The notes beneath the pieces were generated by a model. That model did no database searches. It saw only the letters and a list, made by a program, of their open reading frames with translations, and was not told where the DNA came from. The translations under genes and the position numbers were made by a program. Shown in pieces: positions 9,054-17,138 of a stretch of 64,000 bases of DNA; positions within the stretch are counted from its first letter, which is position 1, and each line of letters begins with the position of its first letter. The stretch comes from NIOZ-UU35 sp964344175 (GTDB lineage Bacteria; Chloroflexota; Anaerolineae; Anaerolineales; UBA11858). The stretch lies in the NCBI GenBank assembly GCA_964344175.1, contig CAYFMI010000010.1, positions 1 through 64,000 on the forward strand. Reading direction: 5' to 3'.

Positions 9054-10043
9054 ATGCCAGAATTAACTTCCCGCGAATGGGATCAATTTCTGCGTCAGTA
9101 TCCTGACGCACATATTTTACAAACATCGGCCTGGGGGGCTTTGAAGAGCGATTTCGGTTGGGATGCCGTTCAGCTGGCTTCCGGCGCGGTGGGCGCGCAA
9201 ATTCTCTTTCGACGTTTGCCATTGGGCTATAGTTTGGCCTACCTTCCGAAAGGCCCTGTCGGTGAAACGTGGCCTGATCTATGGCCTGAAGTCGATGAGG
9301 TCTGCCGCCGCAGGAAGGCCGTCTTCTTGAAGCTGGAACCTGATCTATGGGCCGGAGCCGCGGACTCGCTCTGGGGTGGCGCTCCGCCTGCGGGTTTCCG
9401 CCTCAGCCCTCACGAGATCCAGCCCCCGCGCACCATCGTGGTAGACCTGCAGCCCGATGAGGAACAGATCCTGGCGCGTATGAAACAAAAGACGCGTTAC
9501 AACATCCGCCTGGCGCAGAAAAAGGGCGTCGTCATACGCCCATCCGAAGACGTCGATGCCTTTTTCGAACTGATAAACATCACCGGCGCGCGCGCCGAAT
9601 TTGACGTGCATTCCCTGGAATATTATCGTCGCGCCCATGCGCTCTTCCACCCTCGCTCCGAGTGTGAAATTCTTCAGGCGGAATTTGAGGGCGAACCTCT
9701 GGCGGCCCTGATGGTATTTGCTCGTGGAAAGCGGGCCTGGTACTTGTACGGCGCATCCTCAGACCGGCATCGTAACCTGATGCCCACCTATTTATTACAA
9801 TGGGAGGCCATGCGTTGGGCCAGCGCGCGCGGTTGTGACTCTTATGATTTTTGGGGAGTGCCTGACGTGGATCGGGAAGTTTTGGAAGCGAACTTTACCC
9901 GGCGCAATGATGGGCTGTGGGGGGTGTATCGTTTCAAACGCGGTTTCGGCGGAGATGTGCAACGCGCGGCTGGCCCGTGGGATCGGGTATACAACCCCCT
10001 TTTGTATCGTCTCTATTTGTTACGTTTCAAGCACCAAACATGA
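9054..10043 (+). CDS. FemAB/FemX-like peptidyltransferase (GNAT fold)
   Basis: 329 residues with the double acyltransferase layout of the FemAB family. The central part carries RMKQKTRYNIRLAQKKG and the C-terminal part has RAWYLYGASSDRHRNLMPTYLLQWEAM and YDFWGVPD, which are typical of lipid II bridge-forming enzymes. Family members add amino acids from aminoacyl-tRNA to the peptidoglycan stem peptide in the cytoplasm. FemAB-like proteins inside polysaccharide clusters may instead acylate sugars. The TGA stop (10041-10043) lies within the terminal bases of a dispersed repeat element, so the 3' end of this gene may have been shaped by the element's insertion. Confidence 0.85.
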   Translation: MPELTSREWDQFLRQYPDAHILQTSAWGALKSDFGWDAVQLASGAVGAQILFRRLPLGYSLAYLPKGPVGETWPDLWPEVDEVCRRRKAVFLKLEPDLWAGAADSLWGGAPPAGFRLSPHEIQPPRTIVVDLQPDEEQILARMKQKTRYNIRLAQKKGVVIRPSEDVDAFFELINITGARAEFDVHSLEYYRRAHALFHPRSECEILQAEFEGEPLAALMVFARGKRAWYLYGASSDRHRNLMPTYLLQWEAMRWASARGCDSYDFWGVPDVDREVLEANFTRRNDGLWGVYRFKRGFGGDVQRAAGPWDRVYNPLLYRLYLLRFKHQT

Positions 10044-10196
10044 GGTCCCCCGAATCGCACATTCGGGGTCGTTTTTTTACTTTCCCCATCTCCCCAACCC
10101 CCCTCCCCCGCAATTCGGGGGAGGGGCCAGGAGTGGGGGTAAATATTTTTTTCAGTTCAGATGCACAGAAAGAATAAATTTGGGGGTGCCTCATGT
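10038..10196. repeat. MITE-like dispersed repeat, copy 1
   Basis: A 159-bp element bounded by inverted ends: ACATGAGGTCCCCC at the left and GGGGGTGCCTCATGT at the right. It contains two internal hairpins: CCCCGAAT/ATTCGGGG (10048-10068), and CCCCTCCCCCG/CGGGGGAGGGG (10100-10126). A second copy in the same orientation occupies 51001-51161, with the same order of blocks. Both copies sit between convergent genes. It has no coding capacity. It looks like a non-autonomous mobile element or repeat used as a bidirectional terminator. Confidence 0.75.
10048..10078 (+). terminator. Intrinsic terminator inside repeat copy 1
   Basis: An 8-bp perfect stem, CCCCGAAT (10048-10055) with ATTCGGGG (10061-10068), has a 5-nt loop and is followed within three bases by a run of seven T (10072-10078). 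It would terminate transcription from the FemAB-like gene. Confidence 0.7.
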
Positions 10197-10197
10197 C

Positions 10198-11436
10198 TTA
10201 TCCGCAACCGCCGCCCGATGGGGCGCGTTTCAGTTCGAGTTTGATCTTCCTCTCGAATTCCATCTCATGGGCAAGATCAAGATCAGGGTAAGCAGCCGGG
10301 CAGCCAGAGCCGAGGGCGGCGGTGAATTCATAGCGCAGTTCATCATCGGCGCCTGCTTTGATGCCACCGCAGAAATCTTCTTCAAATTCGGTGCCAAAGA
10401 TGTCTAGCCAGTTGTTGATGCCCCCCTCGAGGATATACACATTGGGAACCGATTCGGCGACCATGTGTTTCCATACATCCGTGGCAGAAGTTTCGTCATT
10501 ACTCATCACCACGAAGACAGTATTGGCGGGTTGCGCAATGAATTCGTCGATATGACGGCTAATTTCAGTGGGGAGGATATTTTCAGCATCGAGTAGATGG
10601 AAAAGATTATAGTCTGCCTCGCTGCGTACATCGATCATGATGATATTCAATTTATGATCGTGCCAGCTTTCCAGCAGTTCGCCGGGGTGGATCTGAAATT
10701 GGCGGGCTTCCAGGGCCGGGCCTTTTTCAGGGAGTAAGCGTTCCCAGCGGTCTTCGGTCGTCGGCTGGCCGACAAAAATCAGACCGACCGCCACCAATAC
10801 CAGCGCACCGGCGCCAAAATAACGCGCCTTCGGCGCTTTTTTAGGGTCGATCCCGCCGTAGATTTTCTCGAGTTGTTCGCCACCCCAGAACATAAACAGC
10901 GCCATTAACACAACGAGGAGTACTACCCACCCTGTAGGTAGGCCTAAAAACTCAGGCAGGGTGAAGCGTCCCATATACGATGAGTTGAAAAAAATGTCGT
11001 ACAAATCTACGCTTTCGCCAAAAACGAAGATCCCGAAGATGGTACCCAGGGCAAAAAAGATACCGTCAATTTTTAATGTGGCCGCACCGACCAGCGAAGT
11101 GCCTGGTCAGTAACCGCCAACGATGAACCCGATCCCCATTATGAAGCCGCCAATAATCCCAGGCCAGAGATAAGTGGGGTTGACATAGATCAGGTTGTAA
11201 TCTAATAATCCAATTGCTGATGCCGAAAATACCAGTACCATCGCCACAATGATGGCAGTGAACATGACCTTAAGTACGGTCAGGTTCTTGAAGTAAAACT
11301 GAGCCGCCAATAAGGGGGAGTTCGCAAAGCCAGAGATTTCGAGGACATAGCCAAAGGCAAAACCAATCATCAAGAAAACCAGATTGACGCCAATGGGTAG
11401 GAATATTTCTGCGAGAGGGAGAGGGAATGGAGACAT
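10198..11436 (-). CDS. Putative selenoprotein: YeeE/YedE sulfur transporter fused to rhodanese-like domain, in-frame TGA at codon 110
   Basis: The frame from ATG 11436 to TAA 10198 is open except for one TGA (11107-11109). It falls in GGY-UGA-PGTSLVGAA, the position of the invariant Cys of the YeeE/YedE (DUF395) motif GGYCPGTS. Reading it as selenocysteine gives a 412-residue protein: about five membrane helices of a YeeE half-transporter, two more helices, and a C-terminal rhodanese-like domain. That domain has MSNDETSAT where the catalytic Cys loop should be, so it probably lacks sulfurtransferase activity. The TTG at 11004 lies inside the transporter region and is not a plausible start. 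It is last in an operon with OTR, cytochrome c/b and another YeeE. YeeE proteins carry thiosulfate or related sulfur species. The alternative is a nonsense mutation or base-call error. Confidence 0.8.
11079..11109 (-). promoter_or_regulatory. Candidate bacterial SECIS hairpin after UGA of the YeeE gene
   Basis: Starting 13 nt after the UGA, UGGUC (11093-11089) pairs with GGCCA (11083-11079), including one G-U pair, around the loop GGUGC (11088-11084). The loop starts 18 nt after the UGA, with G in its first two positions. This matches the published general pattern for bacterial SECIS elements: a short upper stem, a small loop with an early G, and a spacing of roughly 16-37 nt. Confidence 0.6.
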
Positions 11437-11448
11437 GTTATTGTTCCT

Positions 11449-12021
11449 TTAGTTCCATAGTTTGCGCACAAAATAGGCCAGAGCATAGGCGCCGCCAAAT
11501 ACGGCAAACATAAAAGCCCAGCTTCCTGTGGAAAGTACCGCGCCGCCAGAAAGCGCTTGCCCCGAGGTGCAGCCGCGCGCCAGACGGGCGCCAAAGCCCA
11601 TGAACGCCCCGCCAACAAAGGCCATCAGCCAGCGTTTGCGGTTTGATATATTCGGTCCTTTACCGGTTTCGGGCTTGATGCGTCCATGTAGCCAGCCGGA
11701 GAAGAAACCGCCAAGAAGCACGCCGGTGGTTACAAAGACGATCCACGAATCGAGCGGGTTCTTGCTGCCGCCAGCCATCGCCAGGAGATAGGGCGTTAGG
11801 TCAACGTGCTTAGGGGCAATCAAATCTTCGAAGAAAACCAGAAAGCGATTCAGTCCGCCTGAGGCCCCTAGGCCGCTCCCGGTGATGAAGAACGACAGAA
11901 ATAACACGACACCAAGTACCGCGCCCCCCAGGTATGCGTTGACGTGATCTTTCTTTTCGCGTTGAAAAATGAACTTTTTCAACGCCGAGGCTTTCTTGGG
12001 TGAATGAGTTGCAGTTGTCAT
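11449..12021 (-). CDS. YeeE/YedE-family (DUF395) thiosulfate-type transporter subunit
   Basis: 190 residues with a charged N-terminal tail and about five membrane helices. The family motif appears as GARLARGCTSGQALSGG, where the single conserved Cys is predicted to relay thiosulfate through hydrogen bonding, as described for TsuA. It has only one of the two half-motifs; the following gene (stop-start gap 12 bp) supplies the GGY-C/U-PGTS half, so the two probably assemble as a split transporter. Its ATG overlaps the upstream stop by four bases (12018-12021), showing translational coupling to the cytochrome c/b gene. Confidence 0.9.
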   Translation of the reverse strand: MTTATHSPKKASALKKFIFQREKKDHVNAYLGGAVLGVVLFLSFFITGSGLGASGGLNRFLVFFEDLIAPKHVDLTPYLLAMAGGSKNPLDSWIVFVTTGVLLGGFFSGWLHGRIKPETGKGPNISNRKRWLMAFVGGAFMGFGARLARGCTSGQALSGGAVLSTGSWAFMFAVFGGAYALAYFVRKLWN

Positions 12022-14780
12022 TCTTGAGATTCCTCCTCGGCTGGGGCATGTACTTCAACTTCGTCCCAGCCCATCATCATAGCTTTGATGCCGGCCATTG
12101 GGGTATGACCGGTCGTTGTCAGGTAAACGTGCATCACAATAAACGATGCGAACATCCAGGCGACCAGGGTGTGGAAAGGCCCCAAGAAAGGCAGCCCACC
12201 CAAACTTTCCGCGATACTGGGCCAGCGTTGCGCGCCCCAGATGAGAATGCCGGTGATTCCTTGCAACGGCAGCAGTACATTCAGGATGCCGAAATAGGTC
12301 ACTTGTTGGAGTGGGTTGAGTTTTCGGCGGGTCGTTTTCTCAAAGGGATGTTCCGCTCCTTTGAAGATGCCGTTCAGGTAAAATTTTGTCTGGGTGATGG
12401 CTTGGTCGAAGAAACCGCGCGGTCTAGGAATGTATTGTTGGATTTCGCCGCTGACCAGGTGGTAGAACAATGACAAGGCTGCGTTTATCGCCAGGATGGC
12501 GGCGACGATGTTGTGGACGATGACAACCCCGCGGAAACTAAACATGCCGAAAGTGTCCGGTTTGTGGATAATCAACCCGGTGAAGAGCAAAAGTACAATG
12601 GCGAAGGTTTGCAGCCAATGCCACAGCCGCTCGTAGACGGTATACATGTACACGTTTTCAATGCGCGCCTCATGTGTTGGTTGCCGCATTGAAGAATACA
12701 CACGTAAGCCGCCGTGGGCTACGATCCCTAGCAGAACGCCCATAAACATTAGCGATCCGGCCAGGTCTATCCACCCAAGGTTGTTGTGTCCGAGAATGTA
12801 TAAGTCATTCTGATCGGTATCGGGCCGATAGAACAATGCGCCGCTTTCATCGGTGTAGATCTCGCCGTCGAGAATTGTGTTCGTATCATTAACGAATTCA
12901 GGCATCACACTGCCGGGCGCGTATGACGATAGTTGAATTGGCTGAGTAATGCGGGATTGTGCACCATGGCAGGCGGCGCAATCTTTCAGCGCCCCATCGC
13001 CGCCGACAACATTGTGATTGATGCTGTAGGGTTGCACTTCGCCTACAATGCGGGGATTCCCCAACCCGATGCGTGTCAGACGGTCTTTGATGAACTGTTC
13101 TTTCTCCGATGTATCTATGAGTAGTTCACTTTCATCAAGACTTCCATCCTGGTTTCCATCGAAGCGCAGCAGTACACCGGGGAGATAATCGCCATTTTCT
13201 ACATATGCCGCTTGCAAGTCATCCATTCGTACAGGGCGAGGAGGGTCGCCATAGACCCAGAACCAGGTGGTGATCAAGTTGTGGGGGGCCAGACTGTTGC
13301 CACCATCGACATCGGTGCTGGGGAGCAAGACGGGTTCGTACCCTACCATCAGCGACCGCATGGTATCCTCATCGCCCTCGATGCCGCGACATTCTGTGGC
13401 TGCCTGGCCTTCGAGGGTTATCACTGTCCAGTCGTGCTGCATATTCGATGATGAGTACATTTGCGGTATGTGGCAACTTTCGCAGCTAATTGCGGTCATA
13501 TGGCGGTCTTTGTAAGGCAGCCATTCGTGTGTGTTTTCTACGCTATGGCAGGAGGCGCACCGCCGCATGGTGTCTTTTAATTCTGGGGCCACCGTGCCCT
13601 GGGCGCTATTGCCGCGGGCAAATTGATGGAGCGGCTTTTCAAGGTAGTCACCAATTTCCAGCCGACGGGGATCGAAGAGCAAGTGTTCGGGCAGTGTACT
13701 TTCAGACTCGCGGAAGTAGAGCGGGTTGTTAAGCGAATAGTGGCAATCGGTGCAGTTTAGCAGGCGTTCTGCGTGCACATCCCAGGGGCGGTTGAGCGTT
13801 TCTTTGTTTGCCAGGTTCATGCCCGAATCGGCTAGTTTTTGCGGTGAGATGATTTGCCCGGTTGTGATGGTGCTCCAGCGTTCGGCAGAGCAGCCCAGCA
13901 TGACGAGAGGATCTTCTACGTTGTCATGCACCAGACCGTGGCACAAGCCGCAATTATCGTTGGTGGGATCTTGAATGATGGGGAGTTCCGCCGAGAGTTC
14001 GCCCTCGGTGTTGAAGGCTGCCGCGTTCCAGGTGTAGGTGTCGCCGCTTTGTTCAACGATGCCGGTTCCCACCAGGGTGGCGGTATTGGCCCAGCCGAAG
14101 TTGCCGCGTTGAATCGCTTCTACGCGGGTTTCGTTGTTGGGGGAGGGAATATGGCAAAGGAAGCAATTCATCTCGATAACGCCGGATGCGCGCCAATCCC
14201 AGCCGACCATTTCGCCGGTGTCCTCATCGATGGTAGCTGTCTCTGGGTTGGTTGGATCAACCTCGAGGCTGGTCAGAGGTTCCCCGCTTTGGGCGTAAAT
14301 GGCAGGTCCGCCACCGACGTGCCGCGTCCCATAGAGTTGAATCCACATCGGGGTGGTTAAGTCAATCCGTTCATCTCCCGCCGGTGAGAGATAGCGATAG
14401 CCAATCGAATTCCACTTCCCGAAAAATCCGGGGCTGATATCCCAGGCGCGTTGGCTGGTGGTTGTGCCGGGTTCGGTGATTTCGTGCAGCCCAATGCTGG
14501 CATGGAAACTATGCTGTTCGATGAAATCGGCATTGTGGCAGGCCCCGCAGGTTTGCATGGTGGATACTGCCGCTCCTGAATCGAGAACGTTGACGCCATT
14601 CTCGTCGAGGAAGGGGAAGGTGGGGTGGATGGGGGAGAGTTGTGGGGCGGTGTTGATTGCTCGCTTGGCTTGGGCGAAGTCCCTCGTGACCAAAACTGCC
14701 GCGAACAAGAGCATCACTGCCATGCCGATGAAGATGATTCGTCGAGTTTTTCGTGGACGAAAGGTAGGTTTTGTTGGCAT
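12018..14780 (-). CDS. Heptaheme cytochrome c fused to membrane cytochrome b
   Basis: 920 residues. An N-terminal signal anchor (about 14-33) is followed by an extracytoplasmic region with seven CXXCH motifs: CGACH, CFLCH, CGLCH, CTDCH, CASCH, CESCH and CAACH. A membrane helix then leads into a C-terminal di-heme cytochrome b561-like domain. Its helices carry His pairs (YERLWHWLQT, VIVHNIV, PFHTLVAW, VMHVYL). Such fusions move electrons between menaquinone and periplasmic or surface heme enzymes. It lies 99 bp downstream of the octaheme cytochrome and overlaps the YeeE gene by 4 bp, so it is probably the quinone-linked partner of that octaheme protein. Confidence 0.87.
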   Translation of the reverse strand: MPTKPTFRPRKTRRIIFIGMAVMLLFAAVLVTRDFAQAKRAINTAPQLSPIHPTFPFLDENGVNVLDSGAAVSTMQTCGACHNADFIEQHSFHASIGLHEITEPGTTTSQRAWDISPGFFGKWNSIGYRYLSPAGDERIDLTTPMWIQLYGTRHVGGGPAIYAQSGEPLTSLEVDPTNPETATIDEDTGEMVGWDWRASGVIEMNCFLCHIPSPNNETRVEAIQRGNFGWANTATLVGTGIVEQSGDTYTWNAAAFNTEGELSAELPIIQDPTNDNCGLCHGLVHDNVEDPLVMLGCSAERWSTITTGQIISPQKLADSGMNLANKETLNRPWDVHAERLLNCTDCHYSLNNPLYFRESESTLPEHLLFDPRRLEIGDYLEKPLHQFARGNSAQGTVAPELKDTMRRCASCHSVENTHEWLPYKDRHMTAISCESCHIPQMYSSSNMQHDWTVITLEGQAATECRGIEGDEDTMRSLMVGYEPVLLPSTDVDGGNSLAPHNLITTWFWVYGDPPRPVRMDDLQAAYVENGDYLPGVLLRFDGNQDGSLDESELLIDTSEKEQFIKDRLTRIGLGNPRIVGEVQPYSINHNVVGGDGALKDCAACHGAQSRITQPIQLSSYAPGSVMPEFVNDTNTILDGEIYTDESGALFYRPDTDQNDLYILGHNNLGWIDLAGSLMFMGVLLGIVAHGGLRVYSSMRQPTHEARIENVYMYTVYERLWHWLQTFAIVLLLFTGLIIHKPDTFGMFSFRGVVIVHNIVAAILAINAALSLFYHLVSGEIQQYIPRPRGFFDQAITQTKFYLNGIFKGAEHPFEKTTRRKLNPLQQVTYFGILNVLLPLQGITGILIWGAQRWPSIAESLGGLPFLGPFHTLVAWMFASFIVMHVYLTTTGHTPMAGIKAMMMGWDEVEVHAPAEEESQE

Positions 14781-14879
14781 TTGCGAAATATCCTTATCTT
14801 GGATGATAGCTTTTCGAGAGCCTGACAGATATCTTTTAGGCTGAGGGGCTATCAGGTTTCTTTTTGTCGATTCTTAGGT

Positions 14880-16328
14880 TCAGGGCTGATAGCTGTTCGA
14901 GCGGAAGCGTCCGCCCCAGTCGATGGGGTCGCCATAATAGCCGAGGGCTTCCCAATCCATGCGGCCGTTTTCGCCGTGACAGTTATCGCAGGTTAATGCG
15001 TCGGAGGCCGGGCTGACCATGTGAGTGGTCGGCCAGTACATTTCAGTTTCGGCAAAATCGTATTGACCGCTGTAATCGAGACCGACGATTTCAGAGCCAA
15101 GCGCCAGCGCTTGATCCCAGTCGAAATCATGCCAGAACCCACCTTCCCCGTAGGTAACCGGTTGCAGCAGGATGTTGTAGACGGCATCGTAGGGCTGCTT
15201 GGCACGATGGACTTTGAAGGGCCAAATTTTTGCCCCCGGGTCGGTAATATCCCCATTGGGTATATTGATCGGTGTGGAGACGGATGGATCCATCACATCG
15301 CCGAAGATATAGCGACCGGCGGTGCCGTTGTACCAGGCAAATTCAGGCTGGAAGTTGGAAGTGTATACGAAGCTGCCCTTGATTTTTAAATAATCGTGAA
15401 CATTTTCTTCGATGTCGTCGCTGCCAGCGGTGGACCAATCCCAGTACATTTTTGTGGCATCGCGCGTGGCAGCAACCGGGATGTGACAAGTCTGGCAGGC
15501 AACGGCCTGAACATGAGCGTTGATGCGGTCATCTTCGTGGAGGTCTTCATTATGACAGTCGGTACAGTAAATTTGGTTGGTATTGTCCAGGCTGACAGAA
15601 ATTGAGCGGCCGCTGATGTTGTGGGCTTCGGTTTGGTGGCAGTCAGTGCACAAGAAATCGTGCTTGCCCATATGAACATCGACGCTTTCGGGAGGAAAGT
15701 AGAGGGTTTCATCAAGGTCGCCGTGTTTTACTGCGTTACCGCCCCCGCCATTGAAATGACAGCCACCACAGTTTTCGCGCGTTGGCATCGCTACGCTTTG
15801 GGCGGCGGTCAGCAGGTCAACGCCTTCAGCAGGGTATCCCGCAGCGCTTTTTACATAGATGCCGGAGTTGTCGTGGCATACCAGACAGTCAATATTCTCT
15901 TGATTCGAAAAATCGAAATTGGCATCATCCCATCCATACCCGGCATGGCAGGATGTGCAACCTGCCCAGTTGCCTTGAATGCCAATGCAGAAGTTGTTGA
16001 TCGAATTTTTCTTGCCAACGGTTATGGGGCCATCGCGCCCGGGCAGGGTGTAGGGTTCGCTTTCCCATGTCCAATGGGCTGTTTGCATGACTTCGAACCC
16101 GGCATTTTCGTGACATTCCAGACAAGCACGGGTGACATCAGACCCGTTTTCGTAGGGGCCTTCGATGATGTCGCTATGGTCGGTGTGCGGAATTCGAAGA
16201 GGGACATTCTCCCAGGGCGCATCGTTAGTTTGTTTTTCGCCGTTGGTAGTGAAAATGACAATAGGGACGATAAGGATTGTCAATGTGATCGTTAATCCTA
16301 ACAACCAGATAAATTTTAAGTTTTTCAT
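14880..16328 (-). CDS. Octaheme c-type cytochrome, tetrathionate reductase family (OTR), copy 1
   Basis: 482 residues with an N-terminal signal sequence and eight CXXCH motifs: CLECH, CTSCH, CLVCH, CGGCH, CTDCH, CTDCH, CQTCH and CDNCH. Segments specific to the OTR family are clear: TRACLECHENAGFEV with HWTWE, then GCTSCHAGYGW, then CGGCHFNGGGGNAVKHGDLD and a VDVHMG stretch. The Shewanella OTR protein reduces tetrathionate, nitrite and hydroxylamine in vitro; its physiological role is unsettled. Downstream are the cytochrome c/b fusion and the two YeeE genes, and upstream an ArsR regulator, so a sulfur substrate is likely. A paralogue lies at 43413-44960. Confidence 0.92.
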   Translation of the reverse strand: MKNLKFIWLLGLTITLTILIVPIVIFTTNGEKQTNDAPWENVPLRIPHTDHSDIIEGPYENGSDVTRACLECHENAGFEVMQTAHWTWESEPYTLPGRDGPITVGKKNSINNFCIGIQGNWAGCTSCHAGYGWDDANFDFSNQENIDCLVCHDNSGIYVKSAAGYPAEGVDLLTAAQSVAMPTRENCGGCHFNGGGGNAVKHGDLDETLYFPPESVDVHMGKHDFLCTDCHQTEAHNISGRSISVSLDNTNQIYCTDCHNEDLHEDDRINAHVQAVACQTCHIPVAATRDATKMYWDWSTAGSDDIEENVHDYLKIKGSFVYTSNFQPEFAWYNGTAGRYIFGDVMDPSVSTPINIPNGDITDPGAKIWPFKVHRAKQPYDAVYNILLQPVTYGEGGFWHDFDWDQALALGSEIVGLDYSGQYDFAETEMYWPTTHMVSPASDALTCDNCHGENGRMDWEALGYYGDPIDWGGRFRSNSYQP

Positions 16329-16432
16329 AGCGTGTAAATCCTATTTTGATAAGCGCAACTTAGAAGGACGTGCCCGGCTTGGGGGGCAGAATTCTTCTAG
16401 CAAGTTGATGTTGTCACGAGGGAGTTTGTTGG

Positions 16433-16798
16433 TTACTTTGAATTGGTGGCTTCTTCGACAAGGTAAGCACGATGGGTCAGCCGGTCGTATAGGACAGTGC
16501 GCAATAAATCCAATGCTTCGATAAGACGCTTATCGCTGAGGCGATATTCAACACTAGCGCCTTTGCGGGTGGCGCTAACCAGCCCGCGCTGGCGAAGGAT
16601 TTTCAAATGCCTGGAAGTGGCAGGCTGGCTAATGCCGATAGAATCGGCCAGGTCGCCGACGCTCCAGGGGCGCTCGGCAAGCTGATAGATCATCAATATT
16701 CGCCTAGGATCTGCCAGGGCAGAACAGATTTCTGCGTGGAGTTGATTGATTTCTTGAACGAGATCAGATTTTGTCATGGGTATCATAGCCTTATTCAT
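16433..16798 (-). CDS. ArsR/SmtB-family transcriptional regulator, copy 1
   Basis: 121 residues with a winged helix-turn-helix: VGDLADSIGISQPATSRHLKILRQRGLVSATRKG. Only one Cys is visible (AEICSALAD), so a two-Cys persulfide switch of the SqrR/BigR type is not obvious. The protein is clearly related to the regulator at 42795-43178. The best-conserved start may be the internal Met at 16777 (MTKSD), since the paralogue aligns from there. It precedes the OTR gene by about 105 bp on the same strand and probably represses it and itself. AT-rich palindromic sequence just upstream (about 16797-16822) could be the operator. Confidence 0.88.
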   Translation of the reverse strand: MNKAMIPMTKSDLVQEINQLHAEICSALADPRRILMIYQLAERPWSVGDLADSIGISQPATSRHLKILRQRGLVSATRKGASVEYRLSDKRLIEALDLLRTVLYDRLTHRAYLVEEATNSK

Positions 16799-17138
16799 AT
16801 AATCGTATATATCGAGATATTAACATTCAGGAAGATGAACTGATAGTGAACCTTGTCACATGGGGGGCGGCCGAATGTCATGTAGATATGACAATAATTG
16901 TGATATGTAAAAACTATGTGTCATACGATAAAAAAGATAACCAATGTCTTATTTGGCGCGTAAAAAATAACCAGCCGCCCACAGGCAACTGGTTAGCTAG
17001 GATCATCAAATTTTAAACTTAGAATCGATCTAAAAAATGCTCTTGGCAGGTTTCCATATCCGCCGATTATTTTTGGATAGGTGCTTAGGAATTCCCCCCT
17101 GTGAGATACAATTGCTCAATTTGTGAGTGAGGCAAGTA
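16799..17138. other. Intergenic region with operators and LysR terminator
   Basis: 340 bp without a convincing gene. From the ArsR side it contains an AT-rich imperfect palindrome (about 16797-16822), a CRP/FNR-like site (16845-16860) and a G-rich run. At 16969-16994 there is an AACCAG/CTGGTT hairpin followed, on the minus strand, by TTATTTTTTA. That is an intrinsic terminator for the LysR gene. Confidence 0.6.
16845..16860. promoter_or_regulatory. CRP/FNR-like operator AGTGA-N6-TCACA (site A)
   Basis: AGTGA at 16845-16849 and TCACA at 16856-16860, separated by six bases: nine of ten positions match the classical TGTGA-N6-TCACA half-sites. It lies 47 bp upstream of the ArsR/OTR operon. The flanking sequence (GAACTGATAGTGA...TCACATGGGGGG) resembles that of the site at 43237. 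Confidence 0.6.

Noticed and set aside
10198..11004. Independent rhodanese-domain gene starting at TTG 11004
   Set aside because: The TTG has no ribosome site, and the conserved PGTSLVGAA YeeE segment between it and the TGA would be left untranslated. The continuous frame and family alignment favour one protein.
14781..14879. Terminator between the OTR gene and the cytochrome c/b gene
   Set aside because: Only weak CCTGA/TCAGG complementarity without a T run is visible, so the two genes are more likely in one transcript.
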